64,000 nt of DNA. Source: Beijerinckiaceae bacterium. GTDB taxonomy: Bacteria; Pseudomonadota; Alphaproteobacteria; Rhizobiales; Beijerinckiaceae. Where the stretch lies: positions 1-64,000 of the forward strand of contig JALOTF010000057.1 in NCBI GenBank assembly GCA_025458025.1, written 5' to 3'. Shown here in pieces: positions 53,659 through 63,609 of this stretch; the stretch's first letter is position 1; each line of letters begins with the position of its first letter. Position numbers and translations under genes: made by a program. The notes beneath the pieces were generated by a model. The model was not told the origin of the DNA and made no database searches. It worked only from the letters and a program-made list of their open reading frames with translations.

Positions 53659-54600
53659 TTACTGGATGAAGCGTGTATCAGCGAGCTTCGTCAGGTCCGG
53701 AATCGACTTGATGATGCCGAGTTCGAGCAGGAGATCCGCCGCTTCCTTCGAGAATGCCGCATGCGGGCCAGCAAAGAACGCCTTGTTCGCGGCCTTGTCC
53801 TGCCAGCGGAGATACTTCGCGCTGTCGCCGAATTGCTGGGCGGTCTGGCGCACGTCAGCGCCCATGATCGTGTAGGCCTTGTCCTGTTCCTTCGAGATCA
53901 TCTCGAGAGCTTCGAAATAGCTGTCGGCGATCGCCTTCACGGCCTTTTCGTTCTCGGCGATGAATTTCGGCGTGCAGCCGAAGGTGTCCATCACCATGGG
54001 GTAATCGAGCGTCGTCGCGATGATCTTGCCTGCCTGCGGTGCGTTACGCACCGCTGAGAGGAACGGCTCATAGGTCATGGCGACATCATTCTGGCCGGCA
54101 ATGAAGGCCTGGGCTGCCGGGCCCGGCTCCATGTTCACCACCGTCACATCCTTCACCGAGAGGCCGTTCTTCTTGAGGAACCAGGCGAGGGTGAAATAGG
54201 GCGCGGTGCCGGGCGCGGATGCCGCAACCGTCTTACCCTTGATTTCCTTGATGGAATTGATGTTGTTGCGCACGACCATGCCATCCGCGCCATAGCTCTT
54301 GTCGAGCTGGAAGAGCTGGGTGGTTGCGACGCCATTGGCATTCCAGACGATCCACGTTTCCACCGTCGTCGCAGCGCACTGGATGTCACCCGAGGCAATC
54401 GCGAGATGGCGCGAGGCCTGCGGGATCTTCTTGATGGTCACGTCAAGGCCGTTCTTGGCGAAGATGCCGGCTTCCTTCGCGAGCGTGAGCGGCGCAAAGC
54501 CGGTCCAGCCGGAAATGCCGATCGACACTTTCGTCTGGGCTGAAGCCGGAGCCGCAAGCCCGGCGGCGAGGAGAAGGGCGGCAAGGCGAAGCTTGGTCAT
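53659..54600 (-). CDS. ABC transporter binding protein, TauA/SsuA/NMT1 family, hut-linked
   Basis: A 313-aa secreted protein: signal peptide from ATG 54600 (MTKLRLAALLLAAGLAAPASAQ), SD GGGAGA. Mature features VSIGISGWTGFAPLTLAKEAGIF and GDIQCAATTVET are typical of the taurine/nitrate/thiamine-precursor binding family. A perfect HutC-like palindrome is 61 bp upstream, so histidine-pathway control is likely. Substrate inferred only. Confidence 0.88.
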   Translation of the reverse strand: MTKLRLAALLLAAGLAAPASAQTKVSIGISGWTGFAPLTLAKEAGIFAKNGLDVTIKKIPQASRHLAIASGDIQCAATTVETWIVWNANGVATTQLFQLDKSYGADGMVVRNNINSIKEIKGKTVAASAPGTAPYFTLAWFLKKNGLSVKDVTVVNMEPGPAAQAFIAGQNDVAMTYEPFLSAVRNAPQAGKIIATTLDYPMVMDTFGCTPKFIAENEKAVKAIADSYFEALEMISKEQDKAYTIMGADVRQTAQQFGDSAKYLRWQDKAANKAFFAGPHAAFSKEAADLLLELGIIKSIPDLTKLADTRFIQ

Positions 54601-54660
54601 GACGGTCTCCCTAATGCTGTTTCGCATTCTCAACGGAAGTGAAGCATTCCGGTTTTTTAT

Positions 54661-54670
54661 TGTCTAGACA
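54661..54670 (-). promoter_or_regulatory. HutC-like operator upstream of the hut-linked ABC transporter
   Basis: The perfect palindrome TGTCTAGACA, within an AT-rich promoter-like stretch (TTTTTTATTGTCTAGACATAATT is approximated by 54653-54675). It matches the TGTATAGACA site at hutI in nine of ten bases. Confidence 0.75.
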
Positions 54671-54729
54671 TAATTTGCGCTGCACAACGGATTGCGATCC
54701 GGCACCGCAACGCGCGCCGGATCATGCTC

Positions 54730-55596
54730 TCAGGCCTGCCCCTCGGAGACAAGATCAAGGAAGCTCCGGACCATCGCCACCTCCGCGCGGGCGGCGAGGC
54801 AGGCGACATATTCGGCCACATCCAGCGGCTCATCGGCGATGGCCACGGGCCGAAAGCTGTCGCCTGGGGGCATCTCGCTTTCGAAGACGATGCCGAGGCC
54901 AAAACCGGCCGCCACCGCTTCACGTACGCTCTCGCGACCCTCAACCTCGATGAGCATGCCCGGCGTGATGCCCCGCTCGGCCAGCGCGCTTTCGAACACC
55001 TCGCGCGTCACCGATCCGCGCTCGCGGATCACCAGATCCTGCCCGGCGAGATCCGCGAGAGGCACGGCGCGCCGGCTCGCAAGCCGGTGCCCCGAGGGGG
55101 CGAACAGCACCACGCGGTCCCGCCGCAGCAGGCGGATCGTGAAGCGCGGATCGGAACTCGGGCGCGCGGTGATGGCGATATCCGCGCGATAATCCAGCAG
55201 GTCATCGAGCACGGTGGAGGAGTTGCCGATCCTGAGGCTGAAGGTGAGGCCCGGCGCGCGATCTCGCATGCGCGCGAGCAAGGGCATGGCATGGGTCGCG
55301 CTATCCGCAGCGATGCGCAAATGCCCCTGCCGCACGGTGCGCACGCCTTCGAGCAGGGCTTTCGCTTCTTCCTCGGCTGCGAAAAGCCGGGTGGTGATAT
55401 CCAGCAGCTTCTGCCCGAGAGGCGTCAGCGCCACGCCGCGCCCCTTGCGATCGAAAAGCGCAGCGTCATGCCGCTCTTCCACTAGGCGCACCTGGCTGGA
55501 AAGCGTCGGCTGGCTGATGCCTGCCGCCTCCGCCGCGCGGGTAAAGCTGCCGGCGCGCGCGACCGCGTGAAAGGCCCGGAGGCCGGTGATCGACAT
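54730..55596 (-). CDS. LysR-type regulator of the phnWAY genes
   Basis: A 288-aa LysR regulator: winged helix-turn-helix at residues about 1-60 (MSITGLRAFHAVARAGSFTRAAEAAGISQPTLSSQVRLVEERHD) and an effector domain behind it. ATG at 55596 with an AGGAGGG SD. It is divergent from phnW, and the 119-bp gap contains a perfect 21-bp palindrome of LysR character. Similar regulators control 2-aminoethylphosphonate catabolism in other bacteria, responding to the substrate rather than to phosphate. Confidence 0.92.
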   Translation of the reverse strand: MSITGLRAFHAVARAGSFTRAAEAAGISQPTLSSQVRLVEERHDAALFDRKGRGVALTPLGQKLLDITTRLFAAEEEAKALLEGVRTVRQGHLRIAADSATHAMPLLARMRDRAPGLTFSLRIGNSSTVLDDLLDYRADIAITARPSSDPRFTIRLLRRDRVVLFAPSGHRLASRRAVPLADLAGQDLVIRERGSVTREVFESALAERGITPGMLIEVEGRESVREAVAAGFGLGIVFESEMPPGDSFRPVAIADEPLDVAEYVACLAARAEVAMVRSFLDLVSEGQA

Positions 55597-55618
55597 GGCG
55601 CGACCCTCCTGGCGCAAA

Positions 55619-55639
55619 GATATAGATAAGGTCTATATC
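55619..55639. promoter_or_regulatory. LysR operator palindrome between the regulator and phnW
   Basis: GATATAGA-N5-TCTATATC, perfect eight-base arms, containing the T-N11-A core of LysR sites. It begins 23 bp upstream of the regulator start and ends 77 bp before phnW, suiting autoregulation plus activation of phnW. A CTGTCAT half Pho box (55639-55645) follows directly. Confidence 0.8.
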
Positions 55640-55715
55640 TGTCATCCAAAACACGTATTGGACGAATAGGAGAGCCCTCGGCTAGCTTGGCCGCATTGCT
55701 TGCCCGGAGCTTCCG

Positions 55716-56861
55716 ATGTCCGCTTCCCGTCTGAACCGCGCCGCCTCCGAAACCGGCGATCCGCTGCTGCTCACCCCCGGCCCGTTGACCACCGCGAAAA
55801 GTGTGAAAGAGGTCATGGTGCATGATTGGGGGAGCCGTGATGCGACCTTCCTCAAGATCAACCGCGAGGTGCTGGAGCGCCTGCCGGAAATCGTGAACGC
55901 CACGAAGAACTTCGTCACCGTGCCGGTGCAGGGCTCCGGCACATTCGCCGTGGAAGCGATGCTCACGAGCCTCGTGCCGGCCAAGGGCCGCGTGCTGGTG
56001 CTGATCAATGGCGCCTATGGTCATCGCGCCAAGCGCATCCTCGACATCGCGAAGCGGAAATCGGTGGTCTACGAGACGCCGGAAGATACCCCGCCGGACC
56101 TCAAGAAGATCGAGGCGATCCTCAAGCGCTCGAAGAGCATCACGCACATTTTCACGGTGCATTGCGAGACGACGAGCGGCGTGCTGAACCCGGTCCATGA
56201 GATCGGCGCGCTCGCGAAGAAGTATGGCAAGACCTATCTCATCGATTCCATGAGCGCGTTCGGCGCGCTGCCGCTCGATGCCGAAAAGGCGCATGCCGAT
56301 GCCATCGCCGCCTCCTCGAACAAGTGCATCGAGGGCGTGCCGGGCCTCGGCTTCGTGCTGTGCCGGAAATCGACGCTCGCTACGGCCAAGGGCAATGCCA
56401 CGACCCTCGTGCTGGACCTCTATGATCAGGCCGCGAATTTCGAGAAAACAGGGCAATATCGCTTCACGCCGCCGATCCACGTCATCGTCTCGTTCCATCA
56501 GGCGCTGATGGAATTCTTCGCGGAAGGCGGGCAACCGGGCAGGGGCGGTCGCTACGCCCGCAATGGCAAGGTGCTGATCGACGGGATGCGCAAGCTCGGC
56601 TTCAAGACGCTGCTGCCGGATGAGCTTCAGGCCCCGATCATCGTGACCTTCCATATGCCGAAGGACCCGAAATTCGTGTTCCAGACCTTCTATGACGCGC
56701 TGAAGGACCGGGGCTACGTGATCTATCCGGGCAAGCTGACCGTGGCGGATTCCTTCCGCATTGGCTGCATCGGCCGGCTCTATGAAAAGGATATGGAAGG
56801 CGCGGTTTCGGCCGTGCGCGACGTGCTCGCCGAGATGGGTGTCTCGGTTCCGGTGAAGTGA
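55716..56861 (+). CDS. phnW: 2-Aminoethylphosphonate:pyruvate aminotransferase
   Basis: PLP enzyme of 381 aa: 2-aminoethylphosphonate plus pyruvate gives phosphonoacetaldehyde plus alanine. The Schiff-base lysine is Lys203 in ASSNKCIEGVPG, and Asp177 in YLIDSMSAFG contacts the cofactor. LLLTPGPLTTAKSVKEVM near residue 18 is the family start. First gene of phnW-phnA-phnY, 4 bp before phnA. Confidence 0.97.
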   Translation: MSASRLNRAASETGDPLLLTPGPLTTAKSVKEVMVHDWGSRDATFLKINREVLERLPEIVNATKNFVTVPVQGSGTFAVEAMLTSLVPAKGRVLVLINGAYGHRAKRILDIAKRKSVVYETPEDTPPDLKKIEAILKRSKSITHIFTVHCETTSGVLNPVHEIGALAKKYGKTYLIDSMSAFGALPLDAEKAHADAIAASSNKCIEGVPGLGFVLCRKSTLATAKGNATTLVLDLYDQAANFEKTGQYRFTPPIHVIVSFHQALMEFFAEGGQPGRGGRYARNGKVLIDGMRKLGFKTLLPDELQAPIIVTFHMPKDPKFVFQTFYDALKDRGYVIYPGKLTVADSFRIGCIGRLYEKDMEGAVSAVRDVLAEMGVSVPVK

Positions 56862-56865
56862 GGCG

Positions 56866-58104
56866 ATGATGACCGCAATTTCTGTCAACGGCCGCGATTA
56901 TCCCGCGCCGAAAAATCCCACGGTCGTCATCTGCATTGATGGCTCGGAGCCGGGCTATATCGAGAAGGCGATTGAAGCGGGCTTCGCGCCGAATTTCGCA
57001 CGAATGATGCATAACGGCGCGAACCTCATCGCCGAATGCGTGATCCCCAGCTTCACCAACCCCAACAACCTCTCGATCATCACGGGCCGCCCGCCCGAGG
57101 TGCACGGCATCGCGGGTAATTTCTTCTACGACCCCGCGACCGGCAAGGAAGTGATGATGAACGATCCGTCCTTCCTGCGGGCGCCGACCATTCTCGCGGG
57201 TGTGCAGCAGGCCGGACACAAGGTCGCGATGGTGACCGCAAAGGACAAGCTGCGCCTGCTGCTCTCGAAGGGCCTGGATTACGCGAAGGGCACGGCCATC
57301 GCGTTCTCCTCCGAGAAGGCGGACAAGGCGAACAAGGCCGAAAACGGCATCGAGAATGTCTGTGATTTCGTCGGCATGGGTGTGCCGGATGTCTATTCGG
57401 CGGGTCTTTCGGAATTCGTCTTCGCGGCGGGTGTCAAGCTGGCGGAGACTTTCCGGCCCGACCTCATGTATCTCTCCACGACCGATTACATCCAGCACAA
57501 GACTGCGCCGGGCACGACGATCGCCAATGATTTCTACGCGATGATCGACCGTTATCTCGGCCGGCTCGATGCCCTGGGCTATACGGTTCTCGCGACCGCC
57601 GACCACGGCATGAATGACAAGCACCACGCCGACAAGAGCCCGCAGGTGGTCTATCTTGAGCCGCTCTTCGAAAGCTGGCTCGGCAAGGGCGCGGCGCGCG
57701 TCATCCTGCCGATCACCGACCCCTATGTGGTCCACCACGGCGCGCTCGGCTCTTTCGCGACCATCTATCTGCCTGAAGGCGTGGATCGCGAAAGCATGAT
57801 CCACAAACTGAAGCTCATTCCGGGCGTGCAGGTCGCGCTGACCCGGGAAGCGGCCTGCGCCGAATTCGAGTTGCCGCCCGATCGCCTGGGTGATCTCGTG
57901 GTGATCTCGACGCGACACGTCACGCTGGGCACCGCGCCGGACAAGCATGATCTCTCGGGCCTCACGGAGCCGTTGCGCAGCCATGGTGGCCTGACCGAGC
58001 AGCGCGTGCCGATGATCTCGAACCGGAAGCTCTCGATCCCCGCGGGCCATCGCCTGCGCACCTTCGATGCCTTCTGGGTCGCGCTGAATTGCGTGGAGGC
58101 CTGA
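56866..58104 (+). CDS. phnA: Phosphonoacetate hydrolase
   Basis: Alkaline-phosphatase-superfamily enzyme of 412 aa that hydrolyses phosphonoacetate to acetate and phosphate. Metal and nucleophile residues are in place: Asp25 (CIDGSEPG), Thr64 (PSFTNPNN), STTDYIQHK, ATADHGMNDKHH and the late RSHGG histidine. With PhnW and PhnY it completes the Sinorhizobium-type PhnWAY route, which yields phosphate without C-P lyase. Confidence 0.97.
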   Translation: MMTAISVNGRDYPAPKNPTVVICIDGSEPGYIEKAIEAGFAPNFARMMHNGANLIAECVIPSFTNPNNLSIITGRPPEVHGIAGNFFYDPATGKEVMMNDPSFLRAPTILAGVQQAGHKVAMVTAKDKLRLLLSKGLDYAKGTAIAFSSEKADKANKAENGIENVCDFVGMGVPDVYSAGLSEFVFAAGVKLAETFRPDLMYLSTTDYIQHKTAPGTTIANDFYAMIDRYLGRLDALGYTVLATADHGMNDKHHADKSPQVVYLEPLFESWLGKGAARVILPITDPYVVHHGALGSFATIYLPEGVDRESMIHKLKLIPGVQVALTREAACAEFELPPDRLGDLVVISTRHVTLGTAPDKHDLSGLTEPLRSHGGLTEQRVPMISNRKLSIPAGHRLRTFDAFWVALNCVEA

Positions 58105-58107
58105 ACC

Positions 58108-59559
58108 ATGCCGATCATGCCGAAGCTGCCGGCCCGCAAGGAAGCGATGCGCATCGCGGGAAAACTCGTTTCCACCGACGACGTGATCGAGGTGAAGAAC
58201 CCCTATGACGGCTCGCTCGTCGGCACCGTGCCGATGGCCCGGCCCGAGCATGTGCGCGAGGCTTTCCAGCGCGCGAAAGACTTCAAGCCGAAGCTCTCGC
58301 GCTACGAGCGCCAGCAGATCCTGCAGAAAACCGCGCAATTGCTGCTCGACCGGCGCGAGGAATTCGCGCGGCTCATCTCGGCGGAATCGGGCCTGTGCTG
58401 GAAGGATGCGATCTACGAATCCACCCGCGCCTATGATGTCTGGTCCTTCGCGGGCCAGCTCGCGATCAAGGACGATGGCGAGCAGTTTTCCTGCGACATC
58501 TCCCCCAACGGCAAGGCGCGGAAGATCTTCACGACCCGCGTGCCGCTGCTGGGCGTGATCTCGGCCATCACCCCGTTCAACCACCCGCTGAACATGGTGA
58601 GCCACAAGCTCGCCCCGGCCATCGCCACCAACAATCGCCTCGTGCTGAAGCCGACGGAACTCACCCCGCTCACGGCGCTCGCGCTCGCAGATGTGCTCTA
58701 CGAGGCAGGACTTCCGCCCGAGATGCTCTCGGTCGTCACTGGCAATCCGCGCACCATGGGTGACGCGATGATCACCGATCCGGCGGCGGACCTCATCACC
58801 TTCACGGGCTCGGTGCGCGTCGGCAAGTATATCGCCGAGAAGGCGGGCTATCGCCGCATCGTACTCGAACTCGGCGGCAATGATCCGCTGATCATCATGG
58901 AGGATGCCGACCTCGACAAGGCCGCCGAACTCGCGGTGCAGGGCGCCACGAAGAATTCGGGCCAGCGCTGCACGGCCGTGAAGCGCATCCTCTGCGTGGA
59001 AAGCGTTGCGGACGAGTTCGTGAAGCGCGTCGTCGAGAAGGCGAAGAAGCTGAAATGCGGAAACCCCGCCGATACCGAGGTCGATCTCGGCACGGTCATC
59101 AACGAGGGGGCGGCGAAGCTGTTCGAGGCCCGCGTGAAGGATGCCGAGAAGCAGGGTGCCGAAGTGCTCTATGGCCACCCGCGCGAGGGCGCATTGTTCC
59201 ACCCGACCGTGGTGGACAAGGTGCCCTACATGGCTGAACTCGTGCACGAGGAAACCTTCGGGCCGGTCATCCCGATCATCCGCGTGCCTGACAACATGAA
59301 CGAGATCATCCGCATCTCGAATTCCACGGCCTATGGCCTCTCTTCCGGCGTGTGCACGAACCGCATCGACTACATCCAGCGCTTCATTGCGGAACTCGAT
59401 GTCGGCACGGTCAATGTCTGGGAGGTTCCGGGCTATCGCATCGAGATGAGCCCGTTCGGCGGCATCAAGGATTCCGGCCTCGGCTACAAGGAAGGCGTGT
59501 GGGAGGCGATGAAGAGCTTCACCAATGTCCGCACCTGGTCGATGCCCTGGAGTGCGTGA
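58108..59559 (+). CDS. phnY: Phosphonoacetaldehyde dehydrogenase
   Basis: NAD-dependent aldehyde dehydrogenase of 483 aa oxidising phosphonoacetaldehyde to phosphonoacetate. Catalytic Cys288 ([11 protein letters not shown]) and Glu254 (LELGGNDP) are present, with [10 protein letters not shown] near 231-240. Starts 3 bp after phnA. The gene order W-A-Y matches the characterised pathway. Confidence 0.96.
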   Translation: MPIMPKLPARKEAMRIAGKLVSTDDVIEVKNPYDGSLVGTVPMARPEHVREAFQRAKDFKPKLSRYERQQILQKTAQLLLDRREEFARLISAESGLCWKDAIYESTRAYDVWSFAGQLAIKDDGEQFSCDISPNGKARKIFTTRVPLLGVISAITPFNHPLNMVSHKLAPAIATNNRLVLKPTELTPLTALALADVLYEAGLPPEMLSVVTGNPRTMGDAMITDPAADLITFTGSVRVGKYIAEKAGYRRIVLELGGNDPLIIMEDADLDKAAELAVQGATKNSGQRCTAVKRILCVESVADEFVKRVVEKAKKLKCGNPADTEVDLGTVINEGAAKLFEARVKDAEKQGAEVLYGHPREGALFHPTVVDKVPYMAELVHEETFGPVIPIIRVPDNMNEIIRISNSTAYGLSSGVCTNRIDYIQRFIAELDVGTVNVWEVPGYRIEMSPFGGIKDSGLGYKEGVWEAMKSFTNVRTWSMPWSA

Positions 59560-59630
59560 GAAGTCACGCGCAGAAGGAATGGGGATGCGCGTGAGAAGCC
59601 TGAATAACCGGGCGCAAATGCCGTTTCGGC

Positions 59631-59659
59631 TTGTCACGGAACTGTCTTTGCGCTGCAAT
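59631..59659 (+). promoter_or_regulatory. Pho box upstream of the 2-aminoethylphosphonate transporter
   Basis: Three 7-mers at 11-bp spacing: TTGTCAC (59631), CTGTCTT (59642), CTGCAAT (59653), separated by GGAA and TGCG. This fits a PhoB site, 56 bp before the binding-protein gene, and suggests that transport is under phosphate control while PhnWAY follows its LysR regulator. Confidence 0.72.
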
Positions 59660-59715
59660 ACGAGACGGAGCCCGAGGGGCAGGGAGCGCCCTTCAAGAGG
59701 ACAGGGAGAACTTGG

Positions 59716-60747
59716 ATGAAACAGGGTTGGCTGGCCGGCGTGGCGATGGGCCTCGTACTGGCCATGGGGTGGAGCAGCGCGGCTGACGCGCAGGGTCGCA
59801 CCCGTGTGACGGTCTACACGGCGCTGGAAAACGACCAGCTCCAGCCGTTCAAGCAGGCCATCGAAGCCGATGTGCCGGATGTGGAAATCTCCTGGGTGCG
59901 TGACTCGACCGGCGTCATCACCTCGCGCTTCCTCGCCGAGAAGGAAAACCCGCGCGCGGATGTCGTGCTCGGCCTCGCGGCGACCTCGCTGCTGCTCTTC
60001 GAGAAGATGAACCTGCTCGAGGAATACAAGCCCGCTGGTGCTGATGCGCTGAAGCCCGCTTATCGCGACACCTCCGGCCCCTATACCTGGACCGGCATGG
60101 ACGCCTTCCTCGCTGTCGTCTGCTTCAACACGGCGGAAGCCGCGAAGGAGAAGGTGTCGGCCCCCACCTCATGGATGGATCTCACCAAGCCTGAATTCAA
60201 GGGCAAGATCGTGATGCCGCATCCGGCCTCTTCGGGTACAGGCTATCTCAAGGTCGCGGCCTGGCTGCAGATCATGGGTGAGCAGGCCGGCTGGGCCTAT
60301 ATGGACAAGCTGCACGAGAATATCGCCGTCTATACCCATTCGGGTTCCGCTCCTTGCGTGCAGGCTGCCAAGGGCGAGCGCATGGTGGGCATCGGCTTCG
60401 ACATGCGCGGCGCGCGCGAGAAGACGCAAGGCGCGCCGATCGACCTCATCCTGCCGAAGGAAGGCGCTGGCTGGGACATGGAAGCGACCGCTATCGTGAA
60501 GGGCACCAAGAACCTCGCCGCTGCGAAGAAGGTGGCGGACTGGGTGGCCACGAAGAAGGCGAACGAGCTCTATGGCCGCTATTACGCCCTCGTGGCGCAT
60601 CCCGATGTGAAGAGCGCCCCGCCGAACTACCCGGCTGATGCCGAGGCCAAGATGGCGAAGAACGATTTCGGCTGGATGGCAGAGAACCGCGAGCGCATCC
60701 TCGCCGAGTGGACCAAGCGCTACGACAGCAAGGCTGCACCGCGCTAA
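59716..60747 (+). CDS. 2-Aminoethylphosphonate ABC transporter binding protein
   Basis: A 343-aa secreted protein with signal peptide (MKQGWLAGVAMGLVLAMGWSSAADAQG). The mature start RVTVYTALENDQLQPFKQAIEADVPDVEISWVRDSTGVI and the SGTGYLKVAAWLQIMGEQAGW segment match the putative 2-aminoethylphosphonate-binding family found beside phnW or phnX. Followed by an ATPase and a double-length permease. Paralogous to the TPP-controlled protein at 41836-42861. Confidence 0.92.
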   Translation: MKQGWLAGVAMGLVLAMGWSSAADAQGRTRVTVYTALENDQLQPFKQAIEADVPDVEISWVRDSTGVITSRFLAEKENPRADVVLGLAATSLLLFEKMNLLEEYKPAGADALKPAYRDTSGPYTWTGMDAFLAVVCFNTAEAAKEKVSAPTSWMDLTKPEFKGKIVMPHPASSGTGYLKVAAWLQIMGEQAGWAYMDKLHENIAVYTHSGSAPCVQAAKGERMVGIGFDMRGAREKTQGAPIDLILPKEGAGWDMEATAIVKGTKNLAAAKKVADWVATKKANELYGRYYALVAHPDVKSAPPNYPADAEAKMAKNDFGWMAENRERILAEWTKRYDSKAAPR

Positions 60748-60817
60748 GCGAAGACGGATCAGTCCGGCATGCCCCGTGCATGCCGGGCACGCCGGTTTCC
60801 GCGCCTTCGGGGGGCTC

Positions 60818-61929
<1,112 letters not shown>

Positions 61930-61933
<4 letters not shown>

Positions 61934-63609
61934 GTGCAAACGCCTCCTTCACGCGGGATCGCGAGGCGCGGGTGGCGACCCTGCTGCTCGCGGGGCTCGC
62001 CTTCCTGCTGGTGCTGCTGATCGCAGTGCCGCTCTGGTCGCTGCTGTCGAAATCCGTACAGAACAGCAACGGGCAGTTCGTCGGGCTCGCGAATTTCGCG
62101 CGCTACATCTCCACGCCCGCGCTTGTGGCTTCGCTGTGGAACTCGATCTGGGTGTCGAGCCTTGTCGCGCTGATCGTGGTGCCGCTTGCGTTCCTTTATG
62201 CCTATGCGCTCACGCGCAGCCGCATGCCGGGCAGAGGCCTGTTCATGGCCGTGGCGATGACCCCGCTTTTTGCGCCCTCGCTGCTTTCGGCCATCTCGCT
62301 GATCTACATTTTCGGCAATCAGGGCTTCCTCAAGAGCTGGCTTTTCGGCGCGAGCATCTATGGCCCGGTGGGCATCGTGCTGGCGGAAGCGGTCTATTGT
62401 TTCCCGCATGCGCTGATGATCATGGTGACGGCCTTGCGCCTCGCCGATGGACGCCTTTATGAGGTGGCGGAGGCGCTTGGCACTTCGAAATCCCGCGTGT
62501 TCTTCACGGTCACTTTGCCCGGTGCGCGTTATGGCCTGATCAGTGCGATTTTCGTGGTGTTCACGCTGGTCATCACCGATTTCGGCATTCCCAAGGTGAT
62601 CGGCGGGCAATTCAACGTGCTCGCGACGGACGCCTACAAGCAGATCGTGGGGCAGCAGAATTTCGAGATGGGCGCGGTGGTCGGCCTTATCCTGCTCATG
62701 CCCGCGATCTTCGCCTTCTTCGTGGACCGGCAGGTGCAGAAGAAGCAGGTGGCTTTGCTTTCCGCCCGCGCTGTGCCCTATGAGCCGAAGCCGAACGGGA
62801 AGCGTGATTTTGCGCTTCTGGCCTTCTGCCTCGTGATTGGCGGCCTGCTGATCGGCATGCTCGGCATGGCGATCTGGGCGAGTTTCATCCGCTATTGGCC
62901 TTACAATCTCACCTTCACGCTGAATAACTACAACTTCGCGAATTTCGATCCGCAAGGTTGGGGCGCCTATCTGACCTCACTGAAAATGGCGGGCCTCACC
63001 GCGATTTTCGGCACGACAATCGTGTTTTTCGGCGCCTATCTCGTGGAGAAGACCAAGCCTGCTCCTGCCTTGCGTGGCTTCGTGCATTTTCTCGCCATGC
63101 TGCCGATGGCCGTGCCGGGGCTGGTGCTGGGCTTGGGCTATGTGTTCTTCGTCAATGCGCCGTGGAACCCGCTGGGCATCTTCTACGGCACGCTGACAGT
63201 GCTGGTGGCGAACACGGTCGCGCATTTCTACACGGTCGCGCATATCACCGCCGTGACCCAACTGAAGCAGATCGATGCCGAATTCGAGAGCGTTTCCGCC
63301 TCGCTGAAGGTGCCTTTCTGGGTGACCTTCCGGCGCGTGACAGTGCCGATCTCGCTGCCGGCGGTGCTGGATATCGCGGTCTATCTCTTCGTGAATGCGC
63401 TGACGACCGTCTCCGCCGTGATCTTCCTCTATGGTCCCGGCACGAAGCTCGCCTCCATCGCGATTGTTCACATGGACGAGATGGGCGCAGTGGCCGCTGC
63501 GGCAGCGATGGCCACCTGCATCGTCTTCACGGCCATGGCGGTGAAGCTGCTGCATCTCGCGCTGGATCGCGTCGTCTTCGCGCGCTTCCAGGCATGGCGG
63601 AAGCGATGA
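61930..63609 (+). CDS. 2-Aminoethylphosphonate ABC transporter permease, two fused MetI domains
   Basis: A 559-aa permease made of two half-transporters in one chain. The first half has its EAA loop at about 175-200 (YEVAEALGTSKSRVFFTVTLPGARYG), and the second at about 455-485 (EFESVSASLKVPFWVTFRRVTVPISLPAVL). About twelve helices in total. This fused design is typical of the putative 2-aminoethylphosphonate and ferric-iron importer families. Overlaps the ATPase gene and the following pbfA by 4 bp each. Confidence 0.92.

Noticed and set aside
56638-59658. Open frame of about 1000 codons on the minus strand opposite phnA and phnY
   Set aside because: It is the antisense shadow of strongly codon-biased genes; the translation is low-complexity (rich in Arg, His, Asp, Gly) and shows no domain, while the plus strand encodes complete known enzymes.
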